Below are positions 16,950-24,289 of a stretch of 25,980 nucleotides of DNA, in pieces. Under the pieces are notes generated by a model, which was not told the DNA's origin, did no database searches, and worked only from the letters and a program-made list of their open reading frames with translations. Location: positions 1 through 25,980 of the forward strand of contig CAMDER010000005.1 of NCBI GenBank assembly GCA_945896935.1. Reading direction: 5' to 3'. A program made the position numbers and the translations under genes. Within the stretch, counting starts at the first letter, position 1. Each line of letters begins with the position of its first letter. Source of the stretch: Bifidobacterium breve (GTDB lineage Bacteria; Actinomycetota; Acidimicrobiia; Acidimicrobiales; Ilumatobacteraceae).

Positions 16950-17513
16950 TTATTTTTCCAAGAACGTGATATTCGCTGCGGGACGCTGGGGCGTTTCAAC
17001 TGTGCTCGTTGCCCAACCGACGTACATGATGCAAACGACTGTGGTGTCAGGTTCGAACCCGCAGAATTGGGCAACTGGGTCATTGGCGCCTTTGGGACAC
17101 GAACCCCAATAGGTAGCGAGTCCTCGTGATGTTGCACCGAGCATGAAATTTTGCACGGCTGCAGCAGTCGCATCTCGATTTTCTGCAGTGCGCAGTTCGC
17201 TATCGCCGACTGCACTGCCAAAAACCATGACGACCGGTGTGCGAGCGTACTTCGTGCGCGCCTTTTCAACTTTGGCTGGTTCGTCGCCAAAGGTTGCCAT
17301 CGCTTCGGCAATGGTGTCGCCGAAACGAAGTTGAGCTGGTCCAGTGATAGCGGCGAAGCGCCAGGGCCAAGTTCGCTTATGGTTTGGCGCCCATGTGGCT
17401 AGTTCACATAACTCTTCGATCAGTTCGGTCGGCACTGGCCGATCTTTATCGACGAGCATGCTTGTTCGTCGAGAGCGAATGATGGCATCGATGGGGAAGA
17501 GGTTGTCAGTCAC
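16950..17513 (-). CDS. Nitroreductase-family FMN oxidoreductase
   Basis: The 187-residue product starts with GTG 17513, 6 nt after the SRPBCC stop, and belongs to the same run of minus-strand genes. The SRRTSM segment near residue 15 and WAPNHKRTWPWRF near 41 form the usual FMN phosphate-binding part. Later parts include NFMLGATSRGLATYWGSCP, where family members bind flavin and shape the active site. Length and motifs resemble the small YdjA-like branch. These enzymes use NAD(P)H to reduce nitro or other electron-poor compounds, and the natural substrate here is unknown. It is the last gene of the four-gene run and ends 5 nt from the mutase stop with no clear terminator. Confidence 0.9.
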   Translation of the reverse strand: MTDNLFPIDAIIRSRRTSMLVDKDRPVPTELIEELCELATWAPNHKRTWPWRFAAITGPAQLRFGDTIAEAMATFGDEPAKVEKARTKYARTPVVMVFGSAVGDSELRTAENRDATAAAVQNFMLGATSRGLATYWGSCPKGANDPVAQFCGFEPDTTVVCIMYVGWATSTVETPQRPAANITFLEK

Positions 17514-17519
17514 GCGTAT

Positions 17520-17969
17520 TTACTGCTTTTCGAAATGAGCGGCAAGACGGTCAAGAGTTGCAACAATAGACCGACGATTTTTGACTGGGTACTGCATGAC
17601 CCGCATCATGAGATGTGATTTTGCAGTATTCCAATCAAATTGTTCGGTCACTTGGGTGCCGCCTTCAACCGCTTCAAGTTTGTAACGCCAGATGTGCCCA
17701 CCGAAATGACGCCAAGCGATCTGGTTGGGCTCATTAAACTCGACGACTTCATTAGTGATTTTGTACTTCACTCCGATTTTCATATCCATGCCAAACTTCG
17801 TGCCGAACGACAATCGGACTGGCGAACTGGCATTGGCGTTTTGTACTGAGCCAGAACCATCAATCAAACGATGTTGCGCAGGGTCGGCAAGCATGTTGAA
17901 GATTTCTTGGGGAGTCGCTGTGACAAATCGAGTTTCTGAAACAACCTTGTTTGGATCTGATGTAGGCAT
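17520..17969 (-). CDS. SRPBCC-family (START-like) protein
   Basis: The frame extends to 18188, but that would cover the end of the oxidoreductase gene. ATG 17969 has a strong ribosome site (AGGAAG about 3 nt upstream) and gives 149 residues. The sequence VVSETRFVTATPQEIFNMLA is the classic SRPBCC opening, and WRYKLEAVEGGTQVTEQF fits the later strands. The fold makes a deep pocket for a hydrophobic ligand; members act as cyclases, hydrolases or lipid carriers. There is no signal or membrane segment. It lies 17 nt after the FAD oxidoreductase and 6 nt before the nitroreductase, so all are probably one transcript. Confidence 0.87.
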   Translation of the reverse strand: MPTSDPNKVVSETRFVTATPQEIFNMLADPAQHRLIDGSGSVQNANASSPVRLSFGTKFGMDMKIGVKYKITNEVVEFNEPNQIAWRHFGGHIWRYKLEAVEGGTQVTEQFDWNTAKSHLMMRVMQYPVKNRRSIVATLDRLAAHFEKQ

Positions 17970-17986
17970 AACTTCCTGCTTTCTAG

Positions 17987-19240
17987 TTATCCGCGAAGTG
18001 CGAGAAATTCTTTGACTGCGTCGGCGCATCGACGACCAGAGAATAACGCACCCTGAGTTGAGGCAGTGTCGCGGTGATCTCCACAAATAAAAATCCCGTT
18101 GTCGAGTTTTTGCTTCTTCTTTGGGTTGAAAGGCGGTGATTGGTCGGGCTGGCCATGGGCAATGCGGTAGGTGCGCAGGTGTTTCCACGATTCAACTTGT
18201 GTACCGAACATGGTTTGTAATTGCTGTCGCGCAATGTCCTCAACGTCATCGCCGATGCAGCCAGGTAGGGCTGCTGCAATGAGGTGCTGACCTTCTGGCG
18301 CATAACTCGGTGCAATGTTGCTCATGACTGCGATGTTGAGCACTGGACCTTGTCCGGTTCCATCAAGGATGATCAGCTTCTTGTTGGTCGGTGCCGACGT
18401 GCTCGCAAAATACACACAACTCACTGAACGTGATTGCACTGGGGGAATGCCGGTCAGAGTTGAAGCGGCAGGACCTTCGACGGCGATGATGACGACTTTG
18501 GCCGAAATCGTGTGACCGTTTTCGGTGACAACTCCATTCTTCGTTGCCGACACGACTCGCGTTGCAAGATGAATTTTTTCAGCAGGGGTGTGGCTGGCAA
18601 GCTGTTCGGAAATCGCCGACATTCCTGCGGCGGGAACTACTGCATCGCCTTGATTGAGCATGCGAAATACCACGTCAAACATGCGTCGTGACGCAGTGAG
18701 TTGAGGATCAAGTTGAATTCCGCCGACGAGGGGAGTGAAGAAACGTTGAATCATTTTTGGCGAAAAACCTCGACCGCTCAACATCTTGGCGGTGGTGATG
18801 TCGGGGTGAGACAGCAGTGCTGCGCCGTTGCCACGAGTGACTGACAGGCGCAAGGTGGCGAGACGAATTTTGTCAACGACAGAACCAATGGGTGCAACGG
18901 CAGTCGCGACAAATGATTTCGGCCGACGCAGTGGGTCGGAGAAAACTTTTCCCTTGCCATTTATCCAGACCAAAGCACCAGGATCGAAAGGTTGGAGATT
19001 TAAAGCATCAACATCAAACTGTTTTTTCAGTTCGGGATACGCGGTTAACAAAATCTGAAAGCCGCGGTCAAGTGTGAATCCATCAACATGGTCGGTACGC
19101 ACTCGACCACCGACTCCGTCGGATGCTTCAAGCACATGAACATCACAGCCAGCGGCGGTCAGATACCGACTCGCCGATAACCCAGCAAGTCCTGCTCCAA
19201 CAATGACAACATCGCAAGTGGCAGGAAGCTGAGAACTCAT
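17987..19240 (-). CDS. FAD-dependent amine-oxidase/phytoene-desaturase-like oxidoreductase
   Basis: The 417-residue protein begins with a dinucleotide-binding fold VVIVGAGLAGLSASRYL (about 11-27), then LEASDGVGGRVRTD and LDRGFQ, typical of the flavin amine oxidase and phytoene desaturase superfamily. The carboxy end has the closing FAD motif GIFICGDHRDTASTQGA (about 382-398). Substrates in this superfamily range from amines to carotenoids and porphyrinogens, and nothing here decides between them. No other carotenoid gene is in the window, which weakens the desaturase reading. It starts with ATG 19240, 19 nt after the epimerase stop, with weak GAAAG upstream. It may act on the same molecule as its operon partners. 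Confidence 0.88.
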   Translation of the reverse strand: MSSQLPATCDVVIVGAGLAGLSASRYLTAAGCDVHVLEASDGVGGRVRTDHVDGFTLDRGFQILLTAYPELKKQFDVDALNLQPFDPGALVWINGKGKVFSDPLRRPKSFVATAVAPIGSVVDKIRLATLRLSVTRGNGAALLSHPDITTAKMLSGRGFSPKMIQRFFTPLVGGIQLDPQLTASRRMFDVVFRMLNQGDAVVPAAGMSAISEQLASHTPAEKIHLATRVVSATKNGVVTENGHTISAKVVIIAVEGPAASTLTGIPPVQSRSVSCVYFASTSAPTNKKLIILDGTGQGPVLNIAVMSNIAPSYAPEGQHLIAAALPGCIGDDVEDIARQQLQTMFGTQVESWKHLRTYRIAHGQPDQSPPFNPKKKQKLDNGIFICGDHRDTASTQGALFSGRRCADAVKEFLALRG

Positions 19241-19259
19241 GAAGTGACTTTCGCTGGAA

Positions 19260-20171
19260 TCAGTTGGGCTTGTTCAACAACGAACGTAACGCTGATTCAA
19301 GGGTGGAATGCTTGAAGGTATAGCCAGACTTTTGCAAAACTTCTGGCATCACTTTTTGTCCAGTGAACAACAGTGCTTCAGCAAGTTCGCTACCGAGTAG
19401 CAACTTGGGACCAAACGACGGCACCGGTAAAAAAGATGGGCGATGCAAGACCTTGGCAAGAACTTTGGTGAACTCGGCCTGGGTGACTGGTTGCGGTGCA
19501 GTGAGATTCACCGCACCAGTGACATTGGCGGCGAGTAAGTAATCAATTGCCGCGACCTCGTCGTCGATTGAAATCCAACTCTGCCACTGTTTGCCCGAAC
19601 CCATTTTTCCGCCAGCTCCAAGTTTGAAAAGTGGAAGGAGTTTGCCCAGAGCGCCGCCTGCGGGGCTCAGCACAATTCCGGTGCGCAGATGAGCGACGCG
19701 TATACCGGCGCGTGATGCCGATTCGGTCGCTGCCTCCCACTGACCGCAGACATCGGCCAAGAAACCTTTCCCAATTGGGGACAGTTCGTTGAACACCGTT
19801 GACAGCGATTCGCCGTAGACACCAATGGCTGAACCCGAGAGCAACACTTTGGGACCGTCGCTCGTTTCGGCCATTGCTGATGCAAGCAATTTTGTTCCCA
19901 AGACGCGGCTGTCAAGTATTTCTTTTTTGTATTCGTTGGTCCAACGTTTGTCTCCAATGCCAGCACCAGCCATATGCACAACGGCGTCAACGCCGCTGAG
20001 TTGCGCGGCATCAATTGTCCCGGCAACGGGGTTCCAGGCGATTGTGGTGTCGGATGATCGTCCGGTACGCGTGAACTTCAAGACGCGGTCTCCGTTGGCT
20101 TCAAAATGGCGGGTCAACGCCGTGCCAATGAGACCGCTTGCTCCAGTAATGGCAATAGTTCGAGTGGTCAT
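19260..20171 (-). CDS. TIGR01777-family NAD(P)-dependent epimerase-like SDR protein
   Basis: The 303-residue product is an extended short-chain dehydrogenase: ITGASGLIGTALTRHF (about 8-23) binds NAD(P), and VVHMAGAGIGDKRWT is the hallmark of the TIGR01777 (YfcH, SDR39U1) branch. Further family marks are LLSGSAIGVYG, RTGIVLSPAGGALGKLLPLF and the carboxy-terminal LPVPSFGPKLLLGSELAEALL. The typical YxxxK pair is not clear: after VYG comes FLADVCGQWE, as in family members. The reaction is unknown. It heads the minus-strand run that continues with the FAD oxidoreductase, SRPBCC protein and nitroreductase. It has no Shine-Dalgarno motif, but TAGCCT lies 6 nt before ATG 20171. Confidence 0.92.
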   Translation of the reverse strand: MTTRTIAITGASGLIGTALTRHFEANGDRVLKFTRTGRSSDTTIAWNPVAGTIDAAQLSGVDAVVHMAGAGIGDKRWTNEYKKEILDSRVLGTKLLASAMAETSDGPKVLLSGSAIGVYGESLSTVFNELSPIGKGFLADVCGQWEAATESASRAGIRVAHLRTGIVLSPAGGALGKLLPLFKLGAGGKMGSGKQWQSWISIDDEVAAIDYLLAANVTGAVNLTAPQPVTQAEFTKVLAKVLHRPSFLPVPSFGPKLLLGSELAEALLFTGQKVMPEVLQKSGYTFKHSTLESALRSLLNKPN

Positions 20172-20177
20172 GAGTTC

Positions 20178-20183
20178 AGGCTA
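20178..20183 (-). promoter_or_regulatory. Candidate -10 hexamer TAGCCT for the epimerase operon
   Basis: TAGCCT ends 6 nt before ATG 20171, so transcription would begin at the start codon. No -35 box is visible. This would separate the four-gene run from the upstream kup gene. Confidence 0.4.
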
Positions 20184-20216
20184 CGACGAATGTTCAGGCA
20201 GCGCCCGACCGAAGCA

Positions 20217-20241
20217 TTTTTGAGGTGATTTTTTGAGGTGA
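20217..20241. repeat. Two tandem copies of TTTTTGAGGTGA
   Basis: Copies at 20217-20228 and 20230-20241 are identical and one T apart, giving a 13-bp period. They fill part of the 95-bp gap between the kup stop and the epimerase start, about 35 nt upstream of the candidate -10. The period is a little over one helical turn, so a paired regulator site is possible. No hairpin terminator is visible in the gap. Confidence 0.45.
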
Positions 20242-20266
20242 CAGTTGCGACCTTGAGCGGCAAGAT

Positions 20267-22207
20267 TTAGATCTCGACGTGCGAGCCGACTTCGAAGATC
20301 TTGTCATTGGGCAAATTGAAGAATCGTCCAGCACTATCGGCGCCTCGGTTGAGGAGCACGAAAAGATGTTCAAGTAATGGGTTCATGCCCGGGACCTTGC
20401 CCGCGATGATTGATTCGTGGCCGAGGAAGAAGGTGCTGTCCTCAAGATCAAATTCGAGTCCACGCTCGTTGATCATTGAGAGAGCTTCGACAACGTTTGG
20501 TTCTTCGGTGAATCCGAACTTGAGCAAAATCTGGAACACGCCAGGTTCAACCTTGGTGACAACCGCTCGCTCGGATGCATCAACACGTGGCACTTCAGCT
20601 GTCTCGACTGCGACGATCAGCGTGCACTTATGCAGAACTTTATTGTGCTTGAGATTATTGACCAATGCCGGAGGTGCTTTGCCAAGATCCTTAAACATGA
20701 AAACGGCAGTGCCCGGAACTCGCGCAACTTTGGCGTTCTCGTCCAGAACTTCACCGATGGGTCGTTCGCCACGATGGATGCGCGCTGCGACCAATTGCCG
20801 ACCTTTGCGCCAGGTCATCATCTGCACAAGTAGTGCGACTGCGATCACCAAGGGGAACCATCCGCCCTTGGGGATCTTGGGAATGTTTGCACCAAGGAAT
20901 GCCAGGTCGATAGCGAGCAACGGCACAGTGACTGCAAGTGCTTTACCCTTTGACCAGTTCCAACGATTGACCGCCAAAATGTAAAACAACATCGTGGTGA
21001 TAGCCATTGTTGATGTGACTGCAATTCCGTAGGCGGCGGCGAGATTCTTTGAAGATTGGAAGGTTAAAACCAGGCCGATGCATCCAATCATCAGCATCCA
21101 GTTCACGAGTGGTACGTATACCTGTCCACGGTGAGCAGATGAGGTGTGGCGGATCTTGACTCGGGGTAGATAGTCGAGTTGAACCGCTTGAACGGTCAGC
21201 GAAAAAGCTCCAGATATCAACGCTTGCGAAGCAATAACTGTGGCCATCGTTGCGAGAACGACCAAGGGCACAATTGCCCATTCGGGTGCCAGTTTGAAGA
21301 AGGGGCGTTCGACTGCTTCAGGATTTCCGAGGATGAGGGCAGCTTGTCCAAAGTAATTGAGGAGCAAAGCAGGCAGAACGAAGCAGTACCACGAGATCTG
21401 GATGGGTCGTCGACCAAAATGGCCCATGTCGGCGTACAGCGCTTCACCACCAGTGACGACCAAGAAGATTGAACCAAGCGTCAAGAAGGCGGTCATTGGT
21501 GAGGCTGCGAAAAAGTCATATCCGTAGACGGGGTTGACCGCTTTCAGAACGCTCGGGCGCTGAATGACTTGGTTCAGACCAAGGGCTGCCAATGTGCCAA
21601 ACCATAAAACCATGATTGGTCCGAAAACGCGACCAATTCCTCCGGTCCCACGTTTTTGCACCAAGAACAAAACTGCCAAGATCGCCACTGCGATGGGAAT
21701 GATCATGCTGTCTAAAGCCGTCGTTGTTTCTTTGACGCCTTCGACGGCACTGAGAACCGAAATGGCCGGGGTGATCAAACCGTCTCCGTACAACAGAGCT
21801 GTGCCGAAAATTCCTAGGGCAACGGCAAATGAAATTTTCCGACTGCCAACACCCTTGGGCATGATCATGGCGGTGAGTGCCAAGATGCCACCTTCGCCGT
21901 GGTTGTCGGCGCGCATCATGAACGTTAAATACTTAATCGAAATGATGATGATGAGAGCCCAAAACGCAATCGAGACCACGCCGAGGGCATTGACCGGATC
22001 GGCAGCGTCGAGGTGCTGATGTTCAAAGGCCTCGCGAAATGCGTACAGAGGAGACGTACCAATGTCGCCGTACACAATGCCGAGGGCGCCGAGAGCGAGG
22101 GCCCCCATGCCGACCTTAGGGCCGTGACCACTGGCATGGTCGTGATCGGTCCCGTCGGCTAGATGCTCGGAATCGACCTGTTGACTGGACTCGCTGTCTG
22201 TAGACAC
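20267..22207 (-). CDS. kup: Kup-type low-affinity potassium uptake transporter
   Basis: Kup proteins bring potassium into the cell by proton symport. The 646-residue product has a polar His/Asp-rich amino tail (about 1-32), then GALGIVYGDIGTSPLYAFRE (about 39-58), the family signature, and about twelve membrane helices up to residue 470. Other marks are GEGGILALTA, VYGDGLITPAISVLSA-like text near 140-155 and GGEALYADMGHFG near 252. A soluble carboxy-terminal domain of about 170 residues follows. The start is GTG 22207 (residues STDSESSQQ), with TAGAGT 7 nt upstream and no real ribosome site. It is divergent from the small anchored protein gene. Length and order are normal for the family. Confidence 0.96.
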   Translation of the reverse strand: MSTDSESSQQVDSEHLADGTDHDHASGHGPKVGMGALALGALGIVYGDIGTSPLYAFREAFEHQHLDAADPVNALGVVSIAFWALIIIISIKYLTFMMRADNHGEGGILALTAMIMPKGVGSRKISFAVALGIFGTALLYGDGLITPAISVLSAVEGVKETTTALDSMIIPIAVAILAVLFLVQKRGTGGIGRVFGPIMVLWFGTLAALGLNQVIQRPSVLKAVNPVYGYDFFAASPMTAFLTLGSIFLVVTGGEALYADMGHFGRRPIQISWYCFVLPALLLNYFGQAALILGNPEAVERPFFKLAPEWAIVPLVVLATMATVIASQALISGAFSLTVQAVQLDYLPRVKIRHTSSAHRGQVYVPLVNWMLMIGCIGLVLTFQSSKNLAAAYGIAVTSTMAITTMLFYILAVNRWNWSKGKALAVTVPLLAIDLAFLGANIPKIPKGGWFPLVIAVALLVQMMTWRKGRQLVAARIHRGERPIGEVLDENAKVARVPGTAVFMFKDLGKAPPALVNNLKHNKVLHKCTLIVAVETAEVPRVDASERAVVTKVEPGVFQILLKFGFTEEPNVVEALSMINERGLEFDLEDSTFFLGHESIIAGKVPGMNPLLEHLFVLLNRGADSAGRFFNLPNDKIFEVGSHVEI

Positions 22208-22214
22208 TCATCTG

Positions 22215-22220
22215 ACTCTA
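22215..22220 (-). promoter_or_regulatory. Candidate -10 hexamer TAGAGT for kup
   Basis: TAGAGT lies 7 nt before GTG 22207. It supports the GTG start, since the nearby ATG on the same strand is in another frame. The 104-bp spacer to the divergent gene shows no other clear element. Confidence 0.4.
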
Positions 22221-22311
22221 ATCATGGGTCGTCAGATCTCGGCGCTTGAAAGACAAGACTTTTTGCAGGGCATATTCGCGTTGTCGCAACGAGGCCTAAG
22301 ATTGGAGAGTT

Positions 22312-22740
22312 ATGAAAACCCGCAACCTCATTATTTTGTCCATCTGTTGTGGGCTGCTGATTCTTTTTGCTGGTGGATTCAAACTTTTCCAAGTCGCGAC
22401 CGACCGTGCCGAGGTGCCCGTCAATCTTTTGGGGAAAGAATCCACCATCGGCGATATGACGGTGAATGTGCAGTCGATCACCGAAAATTCTGACGGTATT
22501 TCGGTCTCGATTGCCATGCGTGGGGTTGCTGGTGATTCGGTCATTGATGGTTGGCGGTTACTGGGCGACGGCAAGGTGCTCGAACCCTCTGGAGCGGTTG
22601 TTACGGGAGCGTGCGATGCCTCGACCGTGGTTCTGGATGACGAAGCGACCATTCAATGTGTCTTGCGCTTCGCCGCAGTGAAAGCTGTCCAAGCGGTGGC
22701 CTATACCCGGGCGGGCGAACAGCGACAGTGGGCCCCGTAA
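22312..22740 (+). CDS. Small membrane-anchored extracytoplasmic protein of unknown function
   Basis: The 142-residue product has an amino-terminal helix (about 7-25) preceded by KTRN, so the rest should lie outside the membrane. No lipobox is clear: the cysteines at 12-13 lie within the helix. The remaining 115 residues look all-beta, with a segment like IGDMTVNVQSITENSDGISV that recalls immunoglobulin-like DUF4352 domains, although I cannot assign it. Two cysteines (in TGACDAST and IQCVLRF) could form a disulfide. A ribosome site GGAG lies about 4 nt upstream, with TAAGAT at 22297-22302 as a possible -10. It is divergent from kup and is followed 120 nt later by lpdA, so it may be a single-gene unit. 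Confidence 0.75.
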   Translation: MKTRNLIILSICCGLLILFAGGFKLFQVATDRAEVPVNLLGKESTIGDMTVNVQSITENSDGISVSIAMRGVAGDSVIDGWRLLGDGKVLEPSGAVVTGACDASTVVLDDEATIQCVLRFAAVKAVQAVAYTRAGEQRQWAP

Positions 22741-22763
22741 ACACCAATTTCGTCACTCTTTGC

Positions 22764-22777
22764 ATGACAGGGGTCAT
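22764..22777. promoter_or_regulatory. Palindrome ATGAC-AGGG-GTCAT upstream of the E3 gene
   Basis: Perfect 5-bp arms flank a 4-nt spacer in the 120-bp gap before the dihydrolipoyl dehydrogenase gene. It is the only symmetric element there and could be an operator, but 5-bp arms are short enough to arise by chance. No convincing -10/-35 pair was found nearby. Confidence 0.25.
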
Positions 22778-22860
22778 CTACTCATCGGTAACCAGCCTGC
22801 GACCACTACTGTTATGACCTGCACAGCGCAACTCGCGCCCGTCTCTCGGAGGTGGCCTAG

Positions 22861-24261
22861 ATGGCCGAGCAATTTGACCTCGTGGTGATAGGTGGTGGAC
22901 CCGGTGGATACGGGTCGGCCCTCTACGCCGCGTCGGCAGGAATGAATGTCGCTTTAGTTGAACGTGATGCGCTTGGCGGCACCTGTTTGAACCGTGGCTG
23001 TATCCCGGCAAAGGCATTTCTCGAGACTGCTTCGGTGTTTCGTCATGTCGCTCACGCCGCTGAGTTTGGTATTGAGGCCAGTGCTCCAGCAATCAACTTT
23101 GCGACTACACAGGCGCGCAAGGCCAAGATTGTTGATGGTCTTGTCAAGGGCATCGGTGGATTGTGCAAATCGCGCAAAGTGACGGTGTTCAACGGAACTG
23201 GTTCACTTGGTGCCAATCGCACTGTGAACATCACGATGGCCGATGGTTCGACTGCAACAGCACAAGGTGCCAGCGTGATCTTGGCCGCTGGTTCGGTTCC
23301 GCGCACGATCCCTGGTTTCGACCGTGGTGGCCCGATCATGACGAGCGATGAAGTGTTGATGCTTGATCATGTACCTGCACGCGTAGCAGTCATCGGTGGC
23401 GGCGCCATTGGTTGCGAGTTCGCATCAACGTTTGCCGACCTTGGCGCAGCAGTCACGATTCTGGAAGGTCTTCCCAAAATTCTTCCCGGCCTCGACACCG
23501 ACGTTGCCAACGTTGTGGAGAAGTCATTTAAGAAAAAGAAAATCGACATCCGTACAGGTGTTGCAGTCAAGAGTCACGCACCGACGGCATCGGGCGGCAC
23601 TGTTGTGACGTTCGGTGAAGGCGAACAACTTGAAGTCGATGCTGTCATCGTTTCGGTTGGTCGACGTCCGTTTGCCGACTTGCTTGGGTTACAAGGAACT
23701 GCAGTCAAGGTGAGCGATCGTGGATTCATTGAAGTCGATCCGTGGTGTCAGACGTCAGAACCTGGCGTCTACGCAATTGGTGACCTCATCAATACTCCGC
23801 AGTTGGCACATGTTGCTTACGCCGAAGCAATTTTGTCGGTCAAGCACATGTTGGGCGAAGGTCCGATTCCGATTGCGTACGACCGAGTGCCGTGGGCAAT
23901 TTATTGTCACCCCGAAGTGGCATGGGCTGGTCCGGGCGAAGATGCATGCAAGGCCGCAGGTCTTGACGTCGTCGTGGCCAAGCATCAGTTCCGCGCCAAT
24001 AGCCGAGCGATGATCTTGGGTGAAATTGATGGTTTGGTCAAGATTGTCGCCAAACGCAATGCCGACGGAACTGCTGGACAGATTCTTGGTGTGCACATGG
24101 TGGGTCCGTGGGTGACCGAGCAGTTGTCAGGTGGTTACTTGGCAGTGAACTGGGAAGCCACAGTTGATGAAGTGGCTGAATTCATTCAGCCTCACCCGAG
24201 TTTGTCCGAACTATTCGGTGAGACTGTGTTGTCGCTCACCGGCCGTAGTTTGAACGCATAA
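22861..24261 (+). CDS. lpdA: Dihydrolipoyl dehydrogenase (E3)
   Basis: E3 reoxidises the dihydrolipoyl arm of 2-oxoacid dehydrogenase complexes and passes electrons to NAD. The 466-residue product shows GGGPGGYGSA (11-20) for FAD, the redox disulfide in GGTCLNRGCIPAK (Cys42 and Cys47), a second nucleotide fold VAVIGGGAIGCEFAS for NAD near residue 175, and VYAIGD near 303. The carboxy-terminal HPSLSE holds the catalytic His445-Glu450 pair. ATG 22861 has the best ribosome site in the window (GGAGGTG, 7 nt upstream). An E2 gene begins 28 nt downstream and lipB follows, so the three form one unit. No E1 subunit is in view. Confidence 0.96.
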   Translation: MAEQFDLVVIGGGPGGYGSALYAASAGMNVALVERDALGGTCLNRGCIPAKAFLETASVFRHVAHAAEFGIEASAPAINFATTQARKAKIVDGLVKGIGGLCKSRKVTVFNGTGSLGANRTVNITMADGSTATAQGASVILAAGSVPRTIPGFDRGGPIMTSDEVLMLDHVPARVAVIGGGAIGCEFASTFADLGAAVTILEGLPKILPGLDTDVANVVEKSFKKKKIDIRTGVAVKSHAPTASGGTVVTFGEGEQLEVDAVIVSVGRRPFADLLGLQGTAVKVSDRGFIEVDPWCQTSEPGVYAIGDLINTPQLAHVAYAEAILSVKHMLGEGPIPIAYDRVPWAIYCHPEVAWAGPGEDACKAAGLDVVVAKHQFRANSRAMILGEIDGLVKIVAKRNADGTAGQILGVHMVGPWVTEQLSGGYLAVNWEATVDEVAEFIQPHPSLSELFGETVLSLTGRSLNA

Positions 24262-24289
24262 AGCAAGATCAGTCGAAAGCAGGAAAGTC

